Below are positions 5,924-13,616 of a stretch of 64,000 nucleotides of DNA, one piece after another; positions within the stretch are counted from its first letter, which is position 1; each line of letters starts with the position of its first letter. Made by a program: the position numbers and the translations under genes. Source of the stretch: an uncultured Ruminococcus sp. (GTDB taxonomy: Bacteria; Bacillota; Clostridia; Oscillospirales; Ruminococcaceae); NCBI GenBank assembly GCA_947629455.1, contig CANRDT010000002.1, forward strand, positions 1 through 64,000, read 5' to 3'. The notes beneath the pieces were generated by a model. The model had not been told where the DNA came from and did no database searches. It saw only the letters and a list, made by a program, of their open reading frames with translations.

Positions 5924-6895
5924 ATGGGTACAAATAATTCGCCGCAGGAGCTTGAACATCTCTACGAGCTTGCAAGAAATGCCAGAGCGGAGGGAAATGA
6001 CGATCAGGCTTGGGAGTATTATCAGAAAATAGCCGAAGTCGATAAAGGCAATTGGGAGGCTGTATTCTATTCAAATTACTCGGCATATCACCCTCCTTTT
6101 CTTTTTACTATCAATAGAAAAAATTTTAAAGATGCGGATGATCAAACGCATTGGATGGGCTCGCTGCTGCTCACTACAGTAGATGTCATTGCCGCTCAGC
6201 AGGATATTGACAAAAATGCCGCCCTTACTGAAATTTATTTTTACTATTACGATCACTGCAAAGATTGGGAAGAAAAACTTAGATCTCTGGCAGACGATCT
6301 GCAAGCTGGTAATACTTTCGCCGCGGATAATAATGTGTCGATCCCCGTTGCGTTTAATTATTTGAGCTGTCTTGCCATGCTCTATGCCAAAATGTCATAT
6401 GAATTTGGCGATGCGATCGTTTCAAACGGTCTGAATTTTACTCTCCCCTCAGGACTGAACATTGCCGCCGACTGCTGGAAAAAGGGAGATTATTTTATGG
6501 GATTTTCTTATGCCACCGCTACTTATCCCGATTATAAATTTTCTCAAAAATATTTATCCGAATACGGTCCGAAAATTCGTCAGTTTGAACCTGATTATCA
6601 GCAGCCTGTTCTGCCAAAGCCAAAGAAAAAATCAGGCTGTTACATAGCGACCTGCGTATACGGCTCTTACGACTGTCCTCAGGTGTGGACTCTGCGCCGC
6701 TATCGTGATGAAGCTCTCTCCAAGAAAGTATGGGGACGCGCTTTTATACGCGCCTATTATGCCGTAAGTCCCACGCTTGTGCGTTGGTTCGGCTCTTGCA
6801 AATGGTTTTCGGGATTATTCAGACCAATGCTCGATAGTATGGTAGATTCTCTTATGTCTAAGGGATATGAAAATACTCCCTATCAGGATCGCTGA
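5924..6895 (+). CDS. TPR-like protein with CFI-box C-terminus
   Basis: From ATG 5924 (GGGGG ribosome site; an in-frame TTG at 5909 is less likely) this 323-residue protein begins with a tetratricopeptide-like helical repeat (ELEHLYELARNARAEGNDDQ onward), followed by a long middle region of unknown fold. The last 85 residues open with GCYIATCVYGSYDCPQVW and continue LRRYRDEALSKKVWGRAFIR, the signature of the CFI-box C-terminal domain known from many bacterial proteins of unknown function, with paired cysteines. There is no signal peptide. It is transcribed alone from its own consensus promoter. The function is not known; the domain assignment is strong. Confidence 0.8.
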   Translation: MGTNNSPQELEHLYELARNARAEGNDDQAWEYYQKIAEVDKGNWEAVFYSNYSAYHPPFLFTINRKNFKDADDQTHWMGSLLLTTVDVIAAQQDIDKNAALTEIYFYYYDHCKDWEEKLRSLADDLQAGNTFAADNNVSIPVAFNYLSCLAMLYAKMSYEFGDAIVSNGLNFTLPSGLNIAADCWKKGDYFMGFSYATATYPDYKFSQKYLSEYGPKIRQFEPDYQQPVLPKPKKKSGCYIATCVYGSYDCPQVWTLRRYRDEALSKKVWGRAFIRAYYAVSPTLVRWFGSCKWFSGLFRPMLDSMVDSLMSKGYENTPYQDR

Positions 6896-7021
6896 TCTAA
6901 AGACTGTTTTGATTATTTTCCATCTGCCCCATTTATAAAGCAAAGCGATATGCACCGTGGACGAACGGAAATGCCACGTCCGTGAGGACTTTGCCAACGG
7001 CGGAGAGAATATACTCTAAAA

Positions 7022-7052
7022 GCTATTTCCCCGCCGTTGGCGAGGAAATAGC
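7022..7052. repeat. Short palindromic intergenic element
   Basis: GCTATTTCC...GGAAATAGC encloses a GCCGTTGGC core. The 6896-7098 gap contains this hairpin and an adjacent GCCAACGGCGGAGAGAATAT segment, both recurring in the gap at 59300-59524. It may also end transcription from both sides. Confidence 0.6.
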
Positions 7053-7098
7053 ACTGAAACAAGTAATTATCAAAGCTCTCCGACGAATTGCCATCAGG

Positions 7099-8748
7099 TT
7101 ACTTCTCCACACAGATCATTGCCGCAGGCGCAGGTCTGTCATAGCCTTTCAGAAACAGCCCTCTCTCCCTTGCTTCAAGTATAACAGCCGAGGGGAAATA
7201 GCTGCAGCAGTCCATATAACGCAGCCAATTAGGAACGGATTTCAAATGCTTCGGCAACTTGACAGGACTTTTCATCAGCTCCATAAACCGGTCGTGAAAT
7301 TTCTCAGAAATGATGTTATCATACTTTTCGCTGAGTTTGTAAATATCCCATCTGTCCTGTATGGAGATAACCGGGATATTGACTTGCAATTTACCCGCAT
7401 CATCACGGAGAAGAATATTATATTCTATCATCGTATCTATATTTTCAAGCAGCTTTTTGTCCAACATTTCAAGCAGATCGGTCTGTCCGAGATATATTGA
7501 ATATATCAGCTTTGAGAACGAGTCGATATAAAAAAAGTCTTTATTGGTTGTGCCGAGAACAGAAGCGTCTGTGTCATACAGGCACAGGGACAGAGCTTTT
7601 GCACCGACCATTTTTCTCGTATCATTGACAATTTCACCGCTGAACTGATAGCGGCTGTATGGGCAGTGATCGTAATCATACCCGGAAGGATAAAGCGCTC
7701 CCATAGCATACCACTTTCCGCCGTTAGGTCTGTCAGGATAGCTCTCAAAGGGTTCTCTGCCGCCGCTGACTTCATCACGCACTCCATTGACAGCGTGAAG
7801 AAGTGTCCTGAACACGAAAAAGCTCTCCAATTTGATAGCCTGTTCTTTGGTTTGAGCCTTGTAATATTCTCGCCGGCGCAGCTCGTCAAGCCCTTCGTCA
7901 ACTATCTCCCATATCCCGGAGCATAGCTCTTTTGCAAGACTTAATTGCAGATCAAGCGAAGCAAGTCTTTCATCCTCGGTGTGAATGATGAAATCAGTAT
8001 AAACCTTATTTGATACCTTTTTCATCAGTTCACCGTCCACAAGCCTCTCAACTATAGGTTCGATATATGTAGTCGAAATGCCTATCGCCTTTGAAAGCTC
8101 GGTCAGTGTGACGGGCTGCTCGTAGGCGAGTATCAGCAGATTCATAGCGATACGATCCTGACCAACCAGTTTCCACGGCTCATCATCAATACCTTTCTGA
8201 CCCGTACAGGCTATCCAAAGATCATCAGGTTCATAGCTCTGTTTAGTATAATTCTCCATTGTAAATTCCTTTCTGATATGCTTTCTGCCCGTAAACAAGC
8301 GGTTTTTGACCGTGTTTTCAGGTATGCCGAGCTTTTTCGATATTTGCGCGACACTTTTACCGTTCATATAATACTCCACCATGACCTGACGATACATTTT
8401 TGTAAGATTTGCAAGACATCGGCGGATATTTTCCGCATCGTCATCGTCCGAGAAGTCGTCAATTGCGCTCTCGTCGGCAATTTCGCCGACAACATCGATG
8501 CATACGGTCGGCTTTCGGTATTTCTGCCGCAGCATATCGTAATATTTGCGGTTCAGGATCGTCAGCAGCCAGCTTTTCGGGTCGTTTATTTCCTTGCCGT
8601 TTTCTATAGCCGTCAGCGCGATAAGCATGGTCTCCTGCACCAGTTCCCGAGCGCAGTCAAGCTCTCCGCATTTGTACACAGCCGCCTGAATGAGCAGATC
8701 AGCATATTCTGTCAATTCATTCTTATTCATCTTATTTATCTTATTCAT
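7099..8748 (-). CDS. ECF sigma factor with large C-terminal regulatory extension, paralogue 1
   Basis: The first 170 residues are an extracytoplasmic-function sigma factor: region 2 (LVQETMLIALTAIENGKEIN, then DPKSWLLTILNRKYYDMLRQ) and region 4 helix-turn-helix (GKSVAQISKKLGIPENTVKN). A further 370 residues follow: a winged-helix-like segment (ILAYEQPVTLTELSKAIGI), the motif YTDFIIHTEDE, and a domain with CPYSRYQF and aromatic motifs. The start at ATG 8748 is chosen for its AGAGGTG site. Length 549 against about 170-200 for ordinary ECF factors. A paralogue with the same layout is at 35544. No anti-sigma gene is adjacent, so the extension may sense the signal; that is inference. Confidence 0.8.
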   Translation of the reverse strand: MNKINKMNKNELTEYADLLIQAAVYKCGELDCARELVQETMLIALTAIENGKEINDPKSWLLTILNRKYYDMLRQKYRKPTVCIDVVGEIADESAIDDFSDDDDAENIRRCLANLTKMYRQVMVEYYMNGKSVAQISKKLGIPENTVKNRLFTGRKHIRKEFTMENYTKQSYEPDDLWIACTGQKGIDDEPWKLVGQDRIAMNLLILAYEQPVTLTELSKAIGISTTYIEPIVERLVDGELMKKVSNKVYTDFIIHTEDERLASLDLQLSLAKELCSGIWEIVDEGLDELRRREYYKAQTKEQAIKLESFFVFRTLLHAVNGVRDEVSGGREPFESYPDRPNGGKWYAMGALYPSGYDYDHCPYSRYQFSGEIVNDTRKMVGAKALSLCLYDTDASVLGTTNKDFFYIDSFSKLIYSIYLGQTDLLEMLDKKLLENIDTMIEYNILLRDDAGKLQVNIPVISIQDRWDIYKLSEKYDNIISEKFHDRFMELMKSPVKLPKHLKSVPNWLRYMDCCSYFPSAVILEARERGLFLKGYDRPAPAAMICVEK

Positions 8749-8928
8749 GGGCGCACCTCTTTTTGAAGCTTCACTAATAAGTCGCAAAAATATGTAAAAA
8801 GTTTGATGTATCAGGCAGATTTTTTGCTATTACCACACCGCCGGTTATTCTCCCAAGGGGAAAAACAGCTTTCAGAAAACCTATCTATATTTTAAATATT
8901 AATTCCGTAAATTTATCAGCCGTCCGTA
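8749..8928. other. Intergenic region with a short palindrome
   Basis: Between the divergent sigma and PFK genes lies one member of the short hairpin family (TTCTCCCAAGGGGAAAAACAG, about 8847-8868) followed by CTTTCAGAAA. No clear promoter for the sigma gene was found. Confidence 0.5.
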
Positions 8929-8957
8929 TTGACAAGAACTTTTGCTTATGGTAGAAT
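8929..8957 (+). promoter_or_regulatory. Sigma-A promoter of the PFK gene
   Basis: TTGACA (8929-8934) and TAGAAT (8952-8957), 17-base spacing. Confidence 0.88.
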
Positions 8958-9022
8958 AATCTTGGTACTATTTGAAATTATTCTAAAATTTGAAGATGTG
9001 TATTCTGAAAGGATTGGTCATA

Positions 9023-10243
9023 ATGAATATTGTCGTTGCTCAGTCGGGAGGTCCTACCTGCGCAATTAACGCGTCGCTGGTAGGAGTATTCAAGCAGGCG
9101 CTGCAAACGCCGTCGATCGACGCGGTGTTCGGCTCGATAAACGGTATCGAGGGGATAATCAACGACGATCTTGTCGATCTCAAACGCGTGATACGGACAA
9201 ACGGCGATATGGAACTGCTCAGGCAGACACCCTCCACCGTGCTTGGTTCCTGCCGCTACAAGCTGCCTGATATAAACGAAAACGGCGCGACAGAATTGTA
9301 TGAAAAGATAATGGACTGCCTGAATAAACACCGTATTGAGGCATTTTTCTATATCGGCGGAAACGATTCTATGGATACGGTCGAAAAACTTTCCCGATAC
9401 GGAAACGAGATCGGTTCGTCGATAAGATTTGTAGGTATCCCCAAAACCATAGACAACGATCTTCCCGTGACGGATCATACTCCGGGATTCGGCTCGGCTG
9501 CAAAATACGTCTGCACTACCGTTCAGGAAATTATTCGCGACAGCTCGGTATATTCAATAGATTCGGTCACTATCATTGAGATCATGGGCAGGCACGCAGG
9601 CTGGCTCGCCGCGTCAAGCTGCGCTCTGAGGGCTAACGGCGAGATCGCTCCCCACCTGATATATCTTCCCGAATCGGACTTTTCGGTAGAGCGTTTTCTC
9701 GAGGACGTGCGCTGTGAACGCGCCAAACACAAGGCGGTGATAATAGCAGTCTCAGAGGGGATAGACCCGGGGGATATTAATTTCCGCAGCGGCGCGGAAG
9801 ATACCTTCGGACACAAGTATCTTTCCGGTATAGGCAAAACGCTCGAGGGAATAGTGCGCGAGAATATCGGCTGCAAGGTGCGTTCGATAGAACTGAACGT
9901 AATGCAGAGATGCTCCAGCCATATATGTTCAAAGACGGATATAGACGAGGCGGAGCGTATCGGTTCGGAGGCGGTAAAAGCCGCGCTTGACGGCAGATCG
10001 GGCGTCACGTTGGTATTCAGGCGCATAAGCGACAAGCCATATGTTGTGACGATAGAATGCTGCGATACTTCCCTGCTTGCAAACAAGGAAAAGTTTTTCC
10101 CGAGATCGTGGATATGCGATTCGGGAAATCAGGTGACCGATAAGGCAATAGATTACTTCCTGCCGCTGATACAGGGAGAAGTAAACATCGCCATGAAAAA
10201 CGGTATGCCCCTGCACTTTATGATGGGAGCGCAGGTGAAGTAA
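9023..10243 (+). CDS. pfp: PPi-dependent 6-phosphofructokinase
   Basis: This 406-residue cytoplasmic glycolytic enzyme phosphorylates fructose 6-phosphate. The phosphofructokinase fold is clear: VVAQSGGPTCAINASL at the N-terminus, the donor loop GGNDSMDT, the catalytic GIPKTIDNDLP and MGRHAGWLAA. Lys in PKTIDND (Gly in ATP enzymes) is the residue that marks pyrophosphate as phosphoryl donor. The donor loop, though, has GGNDS rather than the common GGDDS, so the second discriminating position is consistent with but not identical to the usual. Start at ATG 9023 is chosen over an upstream ATG for its AAAGGA site. The gene is monocistronic with its own promoter and terminator. Confidence 0.88.
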   Translation: MNIVVAQSGGPTCAINASLVGVFKQALQTPSIDAVFGSINGIEGIINDDLVDLKRVIRTNGDMELLRQTPSTVLGSCRYKLPDINENGATELYEKIMDCLNKHRIEAFFYIGGNDSMDTVEKLSRYGNEIGSSIRFVGIPKTIDNDLPVTDHTPGFGSAAKYVCTTVQEIIRDSSVYSIDSVTIIEIMGRHAGWLAASSCALRANGEIAPHLIYLPESDFSVERFLEDVRCERAKHKAVIIAVSEGIDPGDINFRSGAEDTFGHKYLSGIGKTLEGIVRENIGCKVRSIELNVMQRCSSHICSKTDIDEAERIGSEAVKAALDGRSGVTLVFRRISDKPYVVTIECCDTSLLANKEKFFPRSWICDSGNQVTDKAIDYFLPLIQGEVNIAMKNGMPLHFMMGAQVK

Positions 10244-10333
10244 AAACTTGCTGACCACAGGAAATTATAAGGCAAGAAAATCAATTTTGAATTTATGTAA
10301 GTTATTCTTTATTTTATAATATTTTGATTATAA

Positions 10334-10372
10334 AGGCTATTATCCCCCCACTTTGGAGGAATAATAGCCTTG
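10334..10372. terminator. Bidirectional terminator between convergent genes
   Basis: AAGGCTATTATCC pairs imperfectly with GGAATAATAGCCTT around a CCCACTTTGGAG centre. It sits between the 3' ends of PFK and aroF. The stem resembles the short palindromic elements found elsewhere in the window. Confidence 0.7.
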
Positions 10373-10388
10373 TCAGTTTTCAGACCGT

Positions 10389-11414
10389 TCAGTCGGCAAC
10401 AGTCTGCAAAGGTCTGCCGCAGAATTCGCTCATTGCCCTTACCTTTTCCATCATCTCGCCGAATTTTGCGGGAGTAAGCGACTGCGCTCCGTCGCTCCAC
10501 GCGTTTTTGGGATCGTTGTGTACCTCGATCTCCAGAGCGTCGCAGCCGGCGGCAACGGCGCATAAAGACATAGGCTCTACAAGCGAGGCGATCCCCGTGG
10601 CGTGGCTCGGATCAACGGTTATCGGCAGATGTGTCTTTTGCCTGAGCAGGGGAACTGCCGAAATATCGAGCGTATTTCTTGTCGCAGGCTCAAACGTGCG
10701 TATTCCCCTCTCACAGAGGATAACCTTCTGATTGCCCTCGGACATAATGTATTCCGCCGACATAAGCAGCTCCTGCAGAGTGCTTGACAGTCCGCGTTTC
10801 AGAAGAACAGGCTTGTCGCAGCGGCCGAGAGCTTTGAGCAGCGTGAAGTTCTGCATATTCCGCGCTCCGACCTGAACGACGTCCACATCTGCAAAAAGAT
10901 CGAGATCGGAAAGATCCATTATCTCCGTGACGATCGGCAGACCAGTCACCTTGCGTGCCTGTATCAGCAGATCAATGCCCTCTTTTCCCAATCCCTGAAA
11001 AGCGTAAGGTGAAGTCCTCGGCTTGAACGCGCCGCCCCTGAGCATAGTCGCGCCTGCCTGCTTTACCGCGACAGCCGTCGTGATAAGCTGCTCCTCACAT
11101 TCCACGGAACAGGGCCCGGCAATGACGTTAAGATTTCCGCCGCCTATCTTTCTTCCGCGCACCTCTATCACGGTATCGTCGGGGTGAAAACGCCTGTTGG
11201 CATTTTTGTAAGGCTCCTGAACGCGTTTAACCGTTTCAACTATTTCCTTTGCCTGCACCGATTCCATATCAATGCGTGTCGTATCGCCGATAAGTCCGAT
11301 GATGTTTGAATGTACGCCCTTTACGAGGTTTGTCCTGACGTCGAATCCGCTCAGCCAGTCCATCAGCTGTTCGATCTGTTCCTCAGACGCGTTGTTTTTA
11401 AGTACGATTACCAT
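10389..11414 (-). CDS. aroF: 3-deoxy-7-phosphoheptulonate synthase (DAHP synthase)
   Basis: This enzyme joins phosphoenolpyruvate and erythrose 4-phosphate in the first step of aromatic amino acid synthesis. The 341-residue protein is the type I-beta form: an N-terminal ACT-like regulatory segment (MVIVLKNNASEEQIEQLMDW, residues 1-70), then a KDO8P-synthase-like barrel with VIAGPCSVE, MLRGGAFKPRTSPY, VGARNMQN, LLKRGLSSTLQE, and ITVDPSHATG. Start at ATG 11414 has GGGAGG seven bases upstream. A Phe/Tyr-rich leader peptide and a terminator hairpin lie between its promoter and the start, so transcription attenuation by charged Phe/Tyr-tRNA supply is the likely control. Confidence 0.94.
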   Translation of the reverse strand: MVIVLKNNASEEQIEQLMDWLSGFDVRTNLVKGVHSNIIGLIGDTTRIDMESVQAKEIVETVKRVQEPYKNANRRFHPDDTVIEVRGRKIGGGNLNVIAGPCSVECEEQLITTAVAVKQAGATMLRGGAFKPRTSPYAFQGLGKEGIDLLIQARKVTGLPIVTEIMDLSDLDLFADVDVVQVGARNMQNFTLLKALGRCDKPVLLKRGLSSTLQELLMSAEYIMSEGNQKVILCERGIRTFEPATRNTLDISAVPLLRQKTHLPITVDPSHATGIASLVEPMSLCAVAAGCDALEIEVHNDPKNAWSDGAQSLTPAKFGEMMEKVRAMSEFCGRPLQTVAD

Positions 11415-11437
11415 TGTTATACCTCCCACTCAGATCA

Positions 11438-11479
11438 ATAAAAATTAAAACCGCAGCCTGACGCGGATCAAGCTGCGGT
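11438..11479 (-). terminator. Attenuator hairpin upstream of aroF
   Basis: On the minus strand ACCGCAGC (11479-11472) pairs with GCTGCGGT (11457-11450) and a TTTAATTTTTATT tract follows. It lies between the leader peptide and aroF, so it can act as a conditional terminator. A GCTGC at 11533-11529 inside the leader can pair with the GCAGC of the 5' arm and might form an antiterminator. Confidence 0.8.
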
Positions 11480-11503
11480 AATTAAGCATAATACAAGATA
11501 GGT

Positions 11504-11632
11504 TTATATCTGTAACGCTCCGCTTTTTGCAGCAAGATCTCCACGCCAAAAACGACCAAAGCCAAAATAATAGCCAAAGCCGTAAAAGTATGTAAAGACT
11601 GCAAAAAACAAAACCGCATTTATTACAGACAT
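11504..11632 (-). CDS. Phe/Tyr-rich leader peptide of aroF (42 aa)
   Basis: ATG 11632 follows AAAGGA with seven-base spacing and opens a 42-codon frame. Residues 9-29 contain eight Phe, four Tyr and one Trp (F9, F10, F13, Y15, F16, Y17, F19, Y21, Y22, F23, F25, F28, W29). It sits between a consensus promoter and a terminator hairpin ahead of DAHP synthase. This is the classical design of ribosome-mediated attenuation, as in the pheA and trp leaders of enterobacteria: scarcity of Phe-tRNA or Tyr-tRNA stalls the ribosome and alters folding of the downstream RNA. The peptide itself probably has no other role. Compositional bias and position are observed; the mechanism is inferred. Confidence 0.8.
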   Translation of the reverse strand: MSVINAVLFFAVFTYFYGFGYYFGFGRFWRGDLAAKSGALQI

Positions 11633-11686
11633 AAGACTTATCCTTTCGCAAGATCGGCGGCTGACCGCCGTTTATTACTTTATTAC

Positions 11687-11715
11687 ATTATATCCTCTGT
11701 ACGGCGGCTTGTCAA
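11687..11715 (-). promoter_or_regulatory. Sigma-A promoter of the aroF leader
   Basis: On the minus strand TTGACA (11715-11710) and TATAAT (11692-11687) are spaced by 17 bases. A GC-rich hairpin CGGCGG-TCAG-CCGCCG lies in the early transcript at about 11655-11670. Confidence 0.92.
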
Positions 11716-11731
11716 GCGCCGCAAAATTTTT

Positions 11732-12001
11732 TTACACTTTATTAATCAGACTTTCTTCAAGTTGTCCGATCGTTTCATTAAGCTGCCCGATATACGCGTC
11801 AACGTCCCGACAGTCAAAGCCGCCCATAAAGGATTTTTTCAGCGGCGGCAGAACAGTCTTAGGCGAAAGACGGTACTGTCTGCCGTTATTCTTATCGTCA
11901 AACGCTTTTTCCAGCTCATATATTCTGGCATTGAGCGCATCTATGGCGTCAAGACAGCTTTGTTTATCATATCCGCCGAATGACTTCGACCTGAACAGCA
12001 T
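11732..12001 (-). CDS. DivIVA-like small protein
   Basis: This 89-residue protein contains two copies of a motif like the DivIVA N-terminal signature: FGGYDKQSCLDAIDALNARI near residue 8 and MGGFDCRDVDAYIGQLNETI near residue 58, each followed by a short helix. DivIVA proteins bind curved membrane at poles and septa through the first such motif; here the long coiled coil is missing. It starts 6 bases downstream of the stop of the O-antigen-ligase-like gene and is probably co-transcribed. A role as a cell-division or envelope adaptor is possible but weakly supported. Confidence 0.55.
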   Translation of the reverse strand: MLFRSKSFGGYDKQSCLDAIDALNARIYELEKAFDDKNNGRQYRLSPKTVLPPLKKSFMGGFDCRDVDAYIGQLNETIGQLEESLINKV

Positions 12002-12007
12002 AACCGC

Positions 12008-13549
12008 TCACCTCGTCTGCTTTTTCTTGGCTCCGCCTGCGGTAAAGCTCCAGATGATACCCATACTTATCCAGAAATACGGCGAACCCGAGATAGAACT
12101 GATATTGAAAAACGCCTGTACCATATACGCCAGAGCCGCGCAAAGGATAGCCGCAGCAGTCCAGCTGCCCTCTCCTCTGAAATATCTGCCTACTGCGCTT
12201 ATGCCCTTTTTAAGCGTGATGAGCAGGAAAATGACGTAAAGCGCGAGCGTTATGAATCCGCGCTGCATGGCGACGTCGATATACTCATTGTAAGAACGGT
12301 CGATGACCATTCCGAGATGATACATCGTTCCCCAGTTGTCGGGACCCGTACCGAGGAGAATATTGTTCTGCGCAGTATAGAGTCCGTCGTCCCAGAGATA
12401 GGGATATATCCACTGAGAAGTATCGTCGCGGTTGCCTGCGGAAAGTGAAAGACGATCGTAGCAGTCGGTGAATATCACCTGTTCGTCCTTAAAATGCAGC
12501 TGACCTGCGGCCGCCATTATACCGACTGCCGCCCCGACAACAGCTATACCGCACACTGCCGCAATAACGGCTGATCTTCCGCCTGCGTATTCAACAGCGT
12601 TTTCATCATTATCGGTATCTTTCCTTTTCTTTGAGCGAACGGCGTATACCACGGCGCAGACAAGTACTGATACAGCCGCGCAGCCTATTCCGAGAACGGA
12701 CGGAACAACGTCGGTAAATACGGCGCAGACTGCCATAATTATTCCGCCGAGCGAATAAAGAATTTTCCTGAGTTTATTAACATCAAATACCGCTCCTGCA
12801 AAAGCGACTGCAAAAGCTATTGTGAGCAGCGCGCCCAAAGCGAAAGGCGTACAGGCAAAGCCGCTTGCGGTGTAGTCTACCGTGTGGATAACACCGTTTA
12901 TCATTTTTTCGCCGTCGCCTGCCTGAGAGCCGAATCCTTTAAGCAGATATGCAAACCAGTTGGGGAACTTTTCGCCCAAAGCAGGAATGCTCTGAATAAT
13001 ACCGACAATGCCGTTGAACGTACCGATAGCCACCAGCGCATCGCAGACTCTCTTTCTCCAGTCGTCCGAAGTCACCGCCATACCTGCGGCAAAGAATCCG
13101 ATATATCCCACAATTGACAAAATACCCTCCGCGCGGTCAAAATAACCGGTAAAAGCGTATTCGCGATTTTCTGAGAGAAGCGCAGAAATAACGCTGACGA
13201 TCAATATTCCCACAAGCCAGAGCAGAGCCTTATTATTCTTTAAAGAGATCTCCTCTTTCATCTGTCCTATAAGAAAAATACAGCAGCCTATTATTCCGAG
13301 ACCGATCATAAGAGTAGACACCCAGTAGATCGTCTTTTCGCTTACATAGTGCACCGAGTCCATACCCTGCACATTTTCGACATAATCCACGGTATCCTTA
13401 GTGAAATAGTAGGGTATAGCCGCAAGCGTGATAAGCGCCATAGCGATTATACAGTACAGACCGCACAGCTTATATGTGCCCCGCTTGGTCATATTAAGGA
13501 TAAAATCCGATTTTTCCGTTGTTCCGAAGAGATGCTTTTTTTCAGCCAA
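12008..13549 (-). CDS. O-antigen ligase/polymerase-like membrane protein
   Basis: This 513-residue polytopic membrane protein has about eleven hydrophobic segments. A large extracytoplasmic loop near residues 365-430 carries the conserved LLGTGPDNWGTMYHLGMVI and DRSYNEYIDVAMQRGF sequence of the Wzy/WaaL O-antigen ligase family, which joins polymerised sugars to a carrier or cell-wall acceptor. The start is TTG 13549 with AGGAG nine bases upstream; a TTG at 13558 abuts the ribosome site and is unlikely. It is followed by the DivIVA-like gene. In a Gram-positive host it would act on a wall or capsular glycan; the substrate cannot be told. Confidence 0.78.
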   Translation of the reverse strand: MAEKKHLFGTTEKSDFILNMTKRGTYKLCGLYCIIAMALITLAAIPYYFTKDTVDYVENVQGMDSVHYVSEKTIYWVSTLMIGLGIIGCCIFLIGQMKEEISLKNNKALLWLVGILIVSVISALLSENREYAFTGYFDRAEGILSIVGYIGFFAAGMAVTSDDWRKRVCDALVAIGTFNGIVGIIQSIPALGEKFPNWFAYLLKGFGSQAGDGEKMINGVIHTVDYTASGFACTPFALGALLTIAFAVAFAGAVFDVNKLRKILYSLGGIIMAVCAVFTDVVPSVLGIGCAAVSVLVCAVVYAVRSKKRKDTDNDENAVEYAGGRSAVIAAVCGIAVVGAAVGIMAAAGQLHFKDEQVIFTDCYDRLSLSAGNRDDTSQWIYPYLWDDGLYTAQNNILLGTGPDNWGTMYHLGMVIDRSYNEYIDVAMQRGFITLALYVIFLLITLKKGISAVGRYFRGEGSWTAAAILCAALAYMVQAFFNISSISGSPYFWISMGIIWSFTAGGAKKKQTR

Positions 13550-13574
13550 GCAAATCAACTCCTAAAATATAATA

Positions 13575-13600
13575 CGGCGGACAGGCAGCCTTGTCCGCCG
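13575..13600 (-). terminator. Hairpin after rny
   Basis: CGGCGGACA pairs with TGTCCGCCG around an eight-base loop, followed on the minus strand by TATTATATTTT. It lies 16 bases after the rny stop and would end or attenuate that transcript before the O-antigen-ligase-like gene. Confidence 0.7.
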
Positions 13601-13616
13601 AAGCGACCGAACGATC

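Noticed and set aside
11445-11651. 68-residue minus-strand frame upstream of aroF
   Set aside because: It overlaps the Phe/Tyr leader in another frame and runs through the attenuator hairpin; the leader frame has the ribosome site and the aromatic bias.
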